A program made the translations under genes and the position numbers. Positions 48,666 to 56,028 of a stretch of DNA of 64,000 bases are shown piece by piece. This DNA is from Pseudomonadota bacterium (lineage in GTDB: Bacteria > Pseudomonadota > Alphaproteobacteria > Sphingomonadales > Sphingomonadaceae), in contig JAEWEY010000010.1 in the NCBI GenBank assembly GCA_023389105.1, positions 310,001 to 374,000 on the forward strand, written 5' to 3'. Numbering within the stretch: position 1 is the first letter of the stretch; every line of letters starts with the position of its first letter. Under the pieces are notes generated by a model. The model saw nothing but the letters and a program-made list of their open reading frames with translations. It searched no databases and was not told the origin of the DNA.

Positions 48666-49757
48666 TTAATTCTGTGCGGTCGCGGCCTGATTGGTCGCGG
48701 GCTGTGAGGCTGCAGGGGCCGGATCAGCATTGGGTGCGGCCGCGGCCGGCGTAGCGGTCGACGCCGCGGCCGGAACGACAGCGGCCTTGGCGCCAGGCAT
48801 CTTGCCGCCATTCTGGGCAACCCACTGCGCAAACTGCGCTTCGGGGACCACTTCGATGGCGATCGGCATGAAGCCATGGCGCGCGCCGCAAAGCTCGGAG
48901 CACTGGCCGAAGTACACGCCCGGCCGGTCGACCTTCGCCCAAGTCTCGTGGAGCTGGCCCGGGTTGGCGTCCTGCTTGATCCAGAACGCCGGCATCGCAA
49001 AGCTGTGGATGACGTCGTCGGCGGTGACGATGAACTTGACGACCTTACCCGCCGGGATGACCAGGCGGTTGTCGACCGCGAGCAGCGGCGGACCGTCATT
49101 ATCGGTGCGGGCGCGCTGGTTCGGCTGGCGCGTCGGGTCGTTGGCTTCCTTCAGCATGTAGCTGTCGAAGGTGACGCCGTGATCCGGCAGCTCATACGAC
49201 CAATACCATTGGTGACCGATCACCTTGACCGTCAGATCGGCCGCGGGCGGCGTGTACTGGTGACGCAGCAGGCGGATCGACGGAATCGCGATCGCGACCA
49301 GGATCAGCACCGGCAGGAGCGTCCACACCACTTCCAGCGTAGTGTTGTGCGAGTTGCGCGACGGCGTCGGGTTGGCGCCGCGGCGGAAGCGCAGGATCGC
49401 GTAGACCAGCAGCGCGAGCACGAACACGGAGATGATCGCGCACAGCGGCAGCAGCCAGTAATTGTGGAAGCTCGAAGCCTCTTCGCCGATCGGCGTGACC
49501 TGCATCTGGATGCCCTTGCGGCCATCCGGTTCGCCGACGCCCGGCGTCGGGATCATGTGGCCGACGCTGCCAGGCACGATTGCCGGCTGTGCCGCATCGG
49601 CCTTGGTCGGGTCCTGAGCAGTGCCGGCAGGCGGCGTCGCGGTCGCTGGGGCGGCAGCCGTCGTGGCCGCGGGACTGGGCGCCGGTGCCTGCGCCACCGC
49701 GGCTGCAGGTGTGAGCCCGGCCGCGGCCAAGGCGATCGCCCATCCAATCAGTTTCAT
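48666..49757 (-). CDS. Cytochrome c oxidase subunit II
   Basis: A 363-residue protein with a signal peptide, two transmembrane helices (LLPLCAIISVFVLALLVYAI and VVWTLLPVLILVAIAIP) and a CuA domain with GHQWYWSYELPD and CSELCGARHGFM. It accepts electrons from cytochrome c. It is longer than average because of an alanine/proline/threonine-rich stretch before the first helix and a roughly 45-residue A/P-rich tail. ATG 49757 is selected since it gives a good signal sequence. The gene is first of the coxB-coxA operon. Confidence 0.97.
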   Translation of the reverse strand: MKLIGWAIALAAAGLTPAAAVAQAPAPSPAATTAAAPATATPPAGTAQDPTKADAAQPAIVPGSVGHMIPTPGVGEPDGRKGIQMQVTPIGEEASSFHNYWLLPLCAIISVFVLALLVYAILRFRRGANPTPSRNSHNTTLEVVWTLLPVLILVAIAIPSIRLLRHQYTPPAADLTVKVIGHQWYWSYELPDHGVTFDSYMLKEANDPTRQPNQRARTDNDGPPLLAVDNRLVIPAGKVVKFIVTADDVIHSFAMPAFWIKQDANPGQLHETWAKVDRPGVYFGQCSELCGARHGFMPIAIEVVPEAQFAQWVAQNGGKMPGAKAAVVPAAASTATPAAAAPNADPAPAASQPATNQAATAQN

Positions 49758-49897
49758 CTGTACCCCGTGACAGTGTCTGGAACTGGGAACGCGAACGCGC
49801 ACCCGGATTTGGCAGGCTCTATAGGCGCGGGTTTCTGGAGCCTCAAGCGCGACTTAGGGTGAGGTGTTGCTGGCGTGCACAGGGCGGCTTAAACGCC

Positions 49898-50494
49898 ATG
49901 CCCGCGATGATGACCGATGACGACGTTCTCGCGGAATTCCGCGCCGCCGAAGCCCTGCTCGAAGGGCATTTCATTCTCTCGTCGGGACTGCGCAGTCCGA
50001 AATATCTGCAGTGCGCGCGCGTACTAATGGATGGCGCCCGCGCCGAGCGGCTGGCACGCGCGCTTGCCACCAAGATCCCGGCGAACATTCGCGAACAAAT
50101 CGATGTTGTCGTGTCGCCGGCAATGGGCGGCGTCATCATCGGCCATGAAATGGGCCGTGCGCTCGGCAAGCCCGCGATGTTTCTCGAACGGCCGCAGGGC
50201 ATCTTCGAACTTCGCCGCGGCTTCGCGATCGATCGGGGCGCCCGCGCGCTGATGGTCGAGGACGTGGTCACGACCGGTCTCTCCTCCCGCGAAGCCATCG
50301 ATGCCGTCCGCCGCGCGGGCGGCGAAGTGGTCGCCGAAGCTTCACTCGTCGACCGCTCCTCCGGCAACGCCGATCTCGGCGTGCCATTCATCCCGTTGAT
50401 CCGCATCGATGTGCCAACCTACGAAGCCGATGCCGTGCCGGACGAGCTCGCCGCAATCCCTGCAATCAAGCCCGGAAGCCGCGCAGCCGCTTGA
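49898..50494 (+). CDS. pyrE: Orotate phosphoribosyltransferase
   Basis: A protein of about 198 residues. The substrate and PRPP regions are GHFILSSGLRSPKYLQCARV, VSPAMGGVIIGHEMGRAL and LMVEDVVTTGLSSREAI (PRPP loop). It makes OMP from orotate in pyrimidine synthesis. Starts at 49898, 49907 or 49910 are possible; AGGGCGG precedes the first by about 10 nt. It leads an operon with pdxJ, acpS and lepB. The 140-nt spacer to coxB should hold two divergent promoters. Confidence 0.95.
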   Translation: MPAMMTDDDVLAEFRAAEALLEGHFILSSGLRSPKYLQCARVLMDGARAERLARALATKIPANIREQIDVVVSPAMGGVIIGHEMGRALGKPAMFLERPQGIFELRRGFAIDRGARALMVEDVVTTGLSSREAIDAVRRAGGEVVAEASLVDRSSGNADLGVPFIPLIRIDVPTYEADAVPDELAAIPAIKPGSRAAA

Positions 50495-51219
50495 CCCAGC
50501 AGCTTCGCCTCGGCGTCAATATCGACCATGTCGCGACCATCCGGAACGCGCGGGGTGGCGATCACCCTGACCCGGTACGCGCCGCGATCCTCGCCGCGGA
50601 AGCGGGCGCGGACGGCATCACGGCGCACCTTCGCGAGGACCGCCGGCACATCACGGACAGCGATATCGAACGGCTGACGGCCGAGATCGACCTGCCCCTC
50701 AACTTGGAGATGGCGGCGACGGAAGAGATGCTGGCTATCGCCCTTCGCCACCGCCCGCACGCCGCGTGCATCGTCCCCGAACGCCGCGAGGAGCGGACGA
50801 CCGAAGGCGGGCTCGATGCCGATGGCCATCGGGAGACGCTCGCACCGATGGTTGCGCGATTGTCCGACGCTGGCGTGCGCGTCAGCCTGTTCATCGAGCC
50901 GTCCGAGCGCCAGATCGATGCCGCGATCCGACTGAAGGCACCCGTGGTCGAATTTCACACCGGCCGCTACGCGCACCGCGACGGCGAAGCGCGCACCGAG
51001 GAACTCAAGCGCATCGCCGATTGCGCCGCGCTCGCGGTGAAGAACGGCATCGAGCCGCACGCGGGCCATGGCCTCACGTTCGACAACGTCATCCCGGTGG
51101 CCGCCATCCCGCAGATCGCCGAGCTCAACATCGGCCACTTCCTGATCGGAGAGGCGATCTTCACGGGCCTCGACGCCAGCGTCCGCCGCATGCGCGAATT
51201 GATGGATCAGGCGCGATGA
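50491..51219 (+). CDS. pdxJ: Pyridoxine 5'-phosphate synthase
   Basis: A 242-residue TIM-barrel enzyme from TTG 50491, overlapping pyrE as TTGA. LRLGVNIDHVATIRNARGG, GADGITAHLREDRRHI, NLEMAATEEM and the late GHGLTFDNV are characteristic. It forms pyridoxine phosphate from 1-deoxyxylulose 5-phosphate and aminoacetone phosphate. Position before acpS is typical for many Proteobacteria, here with a small membrane protein gene in between. Confidence 0.97.
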   Translation: MTQQLRLGVNIDHVATIRNARGGDHPDPVRAAILAAEAGADGITAHLREDRRHITDSDIERLTAEIDLPLNLEMAATEEMLAIALRHRPHAACIVPERREERTTEGGLDADGHRETLAPMVARLSDAGVRVSLFIEPSERQIDAAIRLKAPVVEFHTGRYAHRDGEARTEELKRIADCAALAVKNGIEPHAGHGLTFDNVIPVAAIPQIAELNIGHFLIGEAIFTGLDASVRRMRELMDQAR

Positions 51220-51410
51220 TAATGCGCCTCTCCTTCGCACTGCGGCTGGGTTTCGTATTACTCACGCTCGCGGTTCTGGGCCTCGTCGCATGGCAAGCAG
51301 CCGCGGGCTGGCCGAACGCCGCGATTGTTACTCTCGCGTCCTTGTTACTGGGTATTGTGATCATTGCACGCTTAGCGACTTGGGCTTTTACGAAGATCGC
51401 GGCGCGATGA
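51216..51410 (+). CDS. Small two-helix membrane protein, hypothetical
   Basis: A 64-residue protein with two hydrophobic helices (FALRLGFVLLTLAVLGLVAW and AIVTLASLLLGIVIIARLAT). No family recognised. Both ends overlap neighbours by ATGA (pdxJ upstream, acpS downstream), which strongly suggests a real, translated gene inside the operon. A sequence composition richer in hydrophobic residues makes it likely to sit in the inner membrane next to LepB. Confidence 0.75.
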   Translation: MIMRLSFALRLGFVLLTLAVLGLVAWQAAAGWPNAAIVTLASLLLGIVIIARLATWAFTKIAAR

Positions 51411-51814
51411 TCGTCGGCATTGGCTCGGACCTCTGCAACATCGAGCGGATCCAGAATTCGCTGGACCGCTTCGGCGATCGCTTCCTCAAGCGCGTTTTCA
51501 CCGACGTCGAGCGGGCCAAAGCCGCGCGCCGCCCATTCACCGCGGCGGGGACGCTCGCGAAGCGCTTTGCGGCCAAGGAGGCGTTCTCCAAGGCGGTCGG
51601 CACCGGCTTCAAGCGCGGCGTGTTCATGAAAGACATCGGCGTGGTCAACGCGCCCTCTGGAGCGCCCACCATCATCGTCACTGGCGGGGCAGCCGCGCGG
51701 CTTGACGCCCTTGCGCCGGCAGGCCACGCCATCGACATACATCTGACGATGACCGACGATCACCCCTGGGCGCAGGCCTTCGTTATCCTGACTGCCCGCA
51801 AGCTGGAGCGATAA
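51407..51814 (+). CDS. acpS: Holo-[acyl-carrier-protein] synthase
   Basis: A 135-residue phosphopantetheinyl transferase starting MIVGIGSDLCNIERIQ, with the metal-binding Asp in GSDL and FAAKEAFSKAVGTGF. It activates acyl carrier protein by adding the 4'-phosphopantetheine arm. ATG 51407 overlaps the preceding stop. lepB follows immediately. Length fits the AcpS class. Confidence 0.96.
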   Translation: MIVGIGSDLCNIERIQNSLDRFGDRFLKRVFTDVERAKAARRPFTAAGTLAKRFAAKEAFSKAVGTGFKRGVFMKDIGVVNAPSGAPTIIVTGGAAARLDALAPAGHAIDIHLTMTDDHPWAQAFVILTARKLER

Positions 51815-52693
51815 TTGAGCGACACGACCCCCGAGGCGACCACGGAACAACCGGCCGCCGCCGCTCCAGCCCAGCCGGAAAGCAAAGGCGCCGCTCTGTG
51901 GCGCGAGATCAAGGGCCTGCTCTGGGTCTTGCTGGCCGTGCTGGCCTTCCACAGCTTCATCGCTAAGCCCTTCTATATCCCGTCCGAATCGATGATGCCC
52001 GGCCTGCTCACCGGCGACCGGCTGGTGGTCAGCAAATATCCCTATGGTTGGTCCTGGGTCTCTCCGAGCTTTCACGTTCTGCCGCCGATGAAGGGCCGGC
52101 TCTTCGGCCGCACGCCCCAGCGTGGCGACATCGTCATCGTCACCCCGCCGGGCCAGCGCAGCGACTATATCAAGCGCGTCATCGGCTTGCCCGGAGACAC
52201 GGTGCGCATGATCGACGGCCGCCTGATCATCAACGACCAGCTGGTGAAGCGCGAGCCGCTGGCGCCAGACATGGTGCCGATCGACATCAACTCTCCGTGC
52301 GGATCCAACAGCGACCCCGCGCTCTACGACTTCCGCGTCCAGGGACCGGACGGCAAGCCTTACTGCCGCGTGCCGGTCGTGCGCGAAACGCTGCCCAACG
52401 GCCGCACCTATGAGACGGTCGAACTCGGCCAGTCCGCCGAGGACAATTTCGGACCGGTCACCATCCCCGCCGGCCACGTCTGGCTGATGGGCGACAACCG
52501 CGACGATTCCGCCGACAGCCGCGTTCCCGAATGGCAGGGCGGCCTCGGCGGTCCGGTCCCGCTCGAAAATATCGGTGGCCGCGCCGAGTTCATCACCTTC
52601 TCACTCGACGGCTCGACCGTCTGGTACAATCCGCTGACCTGGTTCAAGGCGCTGCGCCACGGACGGGCCGGAACCTCTCTCCGGAATAGCTGA
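51815..52693 (+). CDS. lepB: Signal peptidase I
   Basis: A 292-residue membrane protease from TTG 51815. After a charged N-terminus there is one transmembrane helix (LLWVLLAVLAFHSFIA), then the catalytic serine in IPSESMMPGL and the catalytic lysine in DYIKRVIGLPGD, and the GDNRDDSADSR box. It removes signal peptides from exported proteins. It directly follows acpS. The protein carries an insertion around residues 155-195 compared with the smallest LepB forms. Confidence 0.96.
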   Translation: MSDTTPEATTEQPAAAAPAQPESKGAALWREIKGLLWVLLAVLAFHSFIAKPFYIPSESMMPGLLTGDRLVVSKYPYGWSWVSPSFHVLPPMKGRLFGRTPQRGDIVIVTPPGQRSDYIKRVIGLPGDTVRMIDGRLIINDQLVKREPLAPDMVPIDINSPCGSNSDPALYDFRVQGPDGKPYCRVPVVRETLPNGRTYETVELGQSAEDNFGPVTIPAGHVWLMGDNRDDSADSRVPEWQGGLGGPVPLENIGGRAEFITFSLDGSTVWYNPLTWFKALRHGRAGTSLRNS

Positions 52694-53895
52694 TGGCCAA
52701 GTCTCCGCTGACCGTTGAGCCGCACGTTGAGCGGCCCGGCCCGGCGGAGTTTCGCGACCCTTTCGTCCGGCGCGAACTGGCGAAGGCGGCCGTTTGGCTG
52801 GGCATGGCGCTTGCCATCGTCGGGGTCATTGTCCTCGGCCAGCCGCTGCTGCTGATCATCGGTGGCGCCATCTTCGCGGTGCTGCTCGACGGCGGGGTCC
52901 GCTTGCTCGGCCGAGTCCTGCCGATCGCCCGCGGGTGGCGGCTTCTGCTCGTCCTGCTGCTCGGTTTCGGATTTCTTGGCTGGGTCATTTATTTCGCCGG
53001 CACGACCATCGGCGCCCAGTTCGAGACGCTCCGCGCCGTCGTCACGCAGCAATTCAACCGCCTGATGGAATTCGCCGGATCGCTCGGCCTAATCCCCAAG
53101 GGGCCGCCGACCGATCTCGGCAGTCAGCTGCTCGGTTCCGTCGGCCGCCTGACCACAGCGGTGGGCAGCGTGCTCGGCGCCGTCGCCAGTGCCATCGCCA
53201 TGCTCGTCATCGGCATCTTCATCGCCGCCGAGCCGCGCATCTACGACCGCGGCATTGCCTGGATGCTGCCGCTGCGCGCCCGCGCCGGCTTCTACCGCAT
53301 TGCCGAACATGTCGGTTTCACGCTCCGCCGCCTCCTGTTCGGCCGCCTTGTCGGGATGGTATTTGAAGGCGTCTTCACCTGGATCATGTTGACGCTTGGC
53401 GGGGTGCCGATGCCCGCCTTGCTCGGGCTCGTGACCGGCGTGCTTGCCTTCATTCCCAACATTGGCGCGATCACCAGCGGCTTGCTGATGGTTGCCGTCG
53501 GCTTCAGCGCCGGCACGCATCAGGGCATCTACGCGATCGTCGTCTATTTCCTGGTGCAGAACATCGATGGCTATCTCGTCCTGCCCTACATCGCCCGCAA
53601 GACAGTGGATCTGCCGCCCGCGCTGGTGCTGGCCATGCAGTTGCTCATGGGCGCCCTATTCGGGATCCTCGGCCTGCTCTTCGCGGATCCGATCCTGGCG
53701 ACGTTGAAAGTCGTGCTGGTCGATCTCAGCAAGCAACAGGCCGAACGGGAGGATCACGACTCAGCGGTCGTCGATCCGGCAAGCGAGCCTATTGCTGGGG
53801 CTGCCCCTGCTGACCCTGCCCCTGCTGCGCCTGCATCTGCTGCATCATCGCCGCGCCGCCGCGGACGATCTTCCGCACGCGAACGTCGAACGTAA
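52693..53895 (+). CDS. AI-2E family transporter
   Basis: A 400-residue membrane protein with eight or so hydrophobic helices, containing GVPMPALLGLVTGVLAFIPNIGAI and VQNIDGYLVLPYIARK, typical of the AI-2E/PerM family. Some members export autoinducer-2 or act as Na+/H+ exchangers; the substrate here is unknown. Its start overlaps the lepB stop (TGATG). The last 107 nt, coding for an alanine/proline/arginine-rich tail, overlap the 3' end of the convergent FKBP gene. Confidence 0.88.
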   Translation: MAKSPLTVEPHVERPGPAEFRDPFVRRELAKAAVWLGMALAIVGVIVLGQPLLLIIGGAIFAVLLDGGVRLLGRVLPIARGWRLLLVLLLGFGFLGWVIYFAGTTIGAQFETLRAVVTQQFNRLMEFAGSLGLIPKGPPTDLGSQLLGSVGRLTTAVGSVLGAVASAIAMLVIGIFIAAEPRIYDRGIAWMLPLRARAGFYRIAEHVGFTLRRLLFGRLVGMVFEGVFTWIMLTLGGVPMPALLGLVTGVLAFIPNIGAITSGLLMVAVGFSAGTHQGIYAIVVYFLVQNIDGYLVLPYIARKTVDLPPALVLAMQLLMGALFGILGLLFADPILATLKVVLVDLSKQQAEREDHDSAVVDPASEPIAGAAPADPAPAAPASAASSPRRRGRSSARERRT

Positions 53896-54319
53896 GCTTG
53901 CTGTCCTTGGGGAAGCCCGGGGGCGGCGGACCCGCGCCAAACGCCAGCTTCTGCGGCATGGTGAAACGGTACTCGCCGCCTTCGCTCATCCGCGTCATCG
54001 CCTCGGCGAAGCCGGGGAATACCTGATCCATGGTGAACGGCTGCGGGCCCTGGTGCGATTCGCTGCTGTCGATCACCGTGCCGTCGTCGGCCGTCAGCAC
54101 ATAATCCATCAGCGCCGCGTCGGCGCGGCCGATCGGCTCACCCTTGCCTGCCTTGACGGTGCGGAACTGCAGCCCGCTCTCGGTGACTACCGGCCGAAGG
54201 GAGCCGGCACCGATCCAGGCCAGCCCGATGCCGGCGGCAATAACGAGGAAGAACCCGATCCACAGCGCGGCAGCCCGGCCGCGGTGAGCGGGACGATGGG
54301 CGGCTTCGGCGACGGACAC
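53789..54319 (-). CDS. FKBP-type peptidyl-prolyl isomerase, membrane-anchored
   Basis: A 176-residue protein with one N-terminal transmembrane helix (AALWIGFFLVIAAGIGLAWIG), then an FKBP domain (VTESGLQFRTVKAGKG, ADAALMDYVLTADDGTV, FPGFAEAMTRMSEGG). The usual GYG loop is changed to FGAGPPPPGFP. The tail is rich in Q, G and P and is read opposite the tail of the AI-2E gene. It lies 19 nt downstream of rpsU and may be co-transcribed with it. Confidence 0.88.
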   Translation of the reverse strand: MSVAEAAHRPAHRGRAAALWIGFFLVIAAGIGLAWIGAGSLRPVVTESGLQFRTVKAGKGEPIGRADAALMDYVLTADDGTVIDSSESHQGPQPFTMDQVFPGFAEAMTRMSEGGEYRFTMPQKLAFGAGPPPPGFPKDSKLTFDVRVRKIVRGGAAMMQQMQAQQGQGQQGQPQQ

Positions 54320-54338
54320 GGGTCTGGCGCGCTAAGGC

Positions 54339-54545
54339 TTAGCGCGAACCTTCGCGCTCGGCGCGCTTGCGCTCGAGCTTGCGGGCGCGGCGGATTGCAG
54401 CGGCACGCTCGCGCGCACGCTTCTCCGACGGCTTTTCGTAATGACGGCGCAGCTTCATCTCGCGGTAGACGCCCTCGCGCTGCAGCTTCTTCTTGAGCGC
54501 GCGCAGCGCCTGCTCGACGTTATTGTCGCGAACGATGATCTGCAT
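54339..54545 (-). CDS. rpsU: 30S ribosomal protein S21
   Basis: A 68-residue basic protein starting MQIIVRDNNVEQALRALKKK, the S21 signature, with a highly charged R/K/A-rich C-terminus. S21 helps in translation initiation on the small subunit. It precedes a FKBP gene on the same strand. The 287-nt spacer upstream (54546-54832) shared with the divergent L,D-transpeptidase shows no further gene. Confidence 0.97.
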   Translation of the reverse strand: MQIIVRDNNVEQALRALKKKLQREGVYREMKLRRHYEKPSEKRARERAAAIRRARKLERKRAEREGSR

Positions 54546-54832
54546 AAAAACCCGTCACAATCCCTTCATTTGGAGAGGCGCGGTCGCGGGCAGACAGACC
54601 CGTCAACGGCGGCTCATGCAATAGCTATCGGCCTCCTGAGGATTCCCTCGGCGGCGGGCGCCCTGTAGCAGCGGTGTCCAAGGCGTTCAAGCCGTGCGCA
54701 ATTCATGAATCAATCCCGCGACTTGCGGCGAACCGTTCGCTCGGCGGGACAGACGCGGAAACCTGAAGATTTGGGTTATCGGCGGTTAACCCTTTGGCTG
54801 ATAGACAATTCGTTTCGCCGGGAGGGTTACGG

Positions 54833-55519
54833 ATGTCGTTCAACCGTAGGGAAATGCTGCGCTTGGGTGCCTATGGGGCGGCCGGAGCGATCATCTCTAC
54901 TGCTGCCAGCTCGAGCGTCCTGCCTTCGCTCGTGACGCCGGTCGCGCGCGACCCGTTGGCCCCGCTCGTTCCGCAGCCACAGGCGCAGGTTCTCACCCCC
55001 TCGGCGCCCGGCGGCATCGACCCGCAGCTGTTCGCCAAGGCCAAAGCCGCGCTCGATGCCCATCGCGTCTATCCGCGCGATTCAATCGGCGTCGTCGACT
55101 TCAATCGCCCGTCCAGCGAAGAGCGCTTTTATGTCGTGAACCTCCTGAGCGGCGAAGTCGAAAGTCACCGCGTCGCGCACGGCCGCGGCTCGGACCCCGA
55201 TCATTCGGGCTTCGTCGAGCGCTTTTCCAACGACTTCGGCTCCTACGCGAGCTCGAACGGCGCCTATCTCACCGGCGACTATTACAACGGCAAGTACGGG
55301 CTTTCGATGAAAGTCCGCGGGCTCGACATGAGCAATTACAATGCCGAACCGCGCGCGATCGTCATTCACAATGCCTGGTATGCCGAGGACGACATGATCC
55401 CGTTGCACGGCAAGCTCGGCCGCTCGGAAGGTTGCTTCGCGATGAGCCGCCAGAGCCAGTATGATGTGATGCGCCGTTTGGCCGGTGGCCGGATGATCTA
55501 CGCCGAGAAGCTGGCGTAA
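54833..55519 (+). CDS. Murein L,D-transpeptidase catalytic domain family protein
   Basis: A 228-residue exported protein. The N-terminus NRREMLRLGAYGAAGAIIS resembles a twin-arginine signal. The YkuD-type catalytic motif occurs as LHGKLGRSEGCFAM, with the nucleophilic cysteine, preceded by VIHNAWYAEDD. Such enzymes cross-link peptidoglycan stem peptides or attach proteins. ATG 54833 follows GGAGGG by 6 nt. It belongs to the YkuD_2 subgroup that is common in Proteobacteria and Bacteroidetes. It stands alone, with a PAS protein gene converging. Confidence 0.9.
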   Translation: MSFNRREMLRLGAYGAAGAIISTAASSSVLPSLVTPVARDPLAPLVPQPQAQVLTPSAPGGIDPQLFAKAKAALDAHRVYPRDSIGVVDFNRPSSEERFYVVNLLSGEVESHRVAHGRGSDPDHSGFVERFSNDFGSYASSNGAYLTGDYYNGKYGLSMKVRGLDMSNYNAEPRAIVIHNAWYAEDDMIPLHGKLGRSEGCFAMSRQSQYDVMRRLAGGRMIYAEKLA

Positions 55520-55522
55520 GCT

Positions 55523-55978
55523 TCAGATCTGGAATTTCAGGCCCTGAAGATGGGTTACGAGCCCGTCTTCTCCGCGGACCGCCATACCCATTAGGCGCAT
55601 CCATCGGTCCGCCTCACCGTCGGCAGGCCGGATCTGGGCATCGAGCACGAATGCGGAGCCGGCGCTGACGGCGATGGACCGCAGCCGTTCCATCTTCACC
55701 CGCGAATCTTCGACGTAACAGGCGACGGCATCGCTGCGGGGCACCCGAGCACCGTCCTCAAAGCCGAAAATCCGGTAGATGCCGGCTGTCCACGTCAGCC
55801 GATCATCGGCAAGGTCGCATTCCCACCAGCCAGCGGATCTTTGCCCGAGCGCCTGCCGCGCCGCCAATTCGGCAAGGCCCATTGCCGGCGACTGGGTGAT
55901 GCAGCCCATCTCGAAGAGTCGTTGGCGCTCGTGCAGCGGCCACGCGCTGAGAATACGGCCTTCGAAATCGGCCGGCAT
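55523..55978 (-). CDS. PAS domain protein
   Basis: A protein of about 151 residues from ATG 55978 (TTG 56026 is an alternative). A PAS_3-like fold is suggested by WWECDLADDRLTWTAGIYRIFGFE and by the last strand MRLMGMAVRGEDGLVTHLQG. No histidine kinase, GGDEF or other output domain is present, so it may be a stand-alone sensor or partner. The ligand is unknown. The next gene upstream on the same strand is the retropepsin-TPR gene, stop at 56029. Confidence 0.7.
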   Translation of the reverse strand: MPADFEGRILSAWPLHERQRLFEMGCITQSPAMGLAELAARQALGQRSAGWWECDLADDRLTWTAGIYRIFGFEDGARVPRSDAVACYVEDSRVKMERLRSIAVSAGSAFVLDAQIRPADGEADRWMRLMGMAVRGEDGLVTHLQGLKFQI

Positions 55979-56028
55979 CCGCGTCGTCGTCCCACCTTCG
56001 GCCGATCCGCGCAACCTTCGCTCCAAGG

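Noticed and set aside
48876..49862. A 328-codon plus-strand open frame
   Set aside because: It is the antisense shadow of the subunit II oxidase gene.
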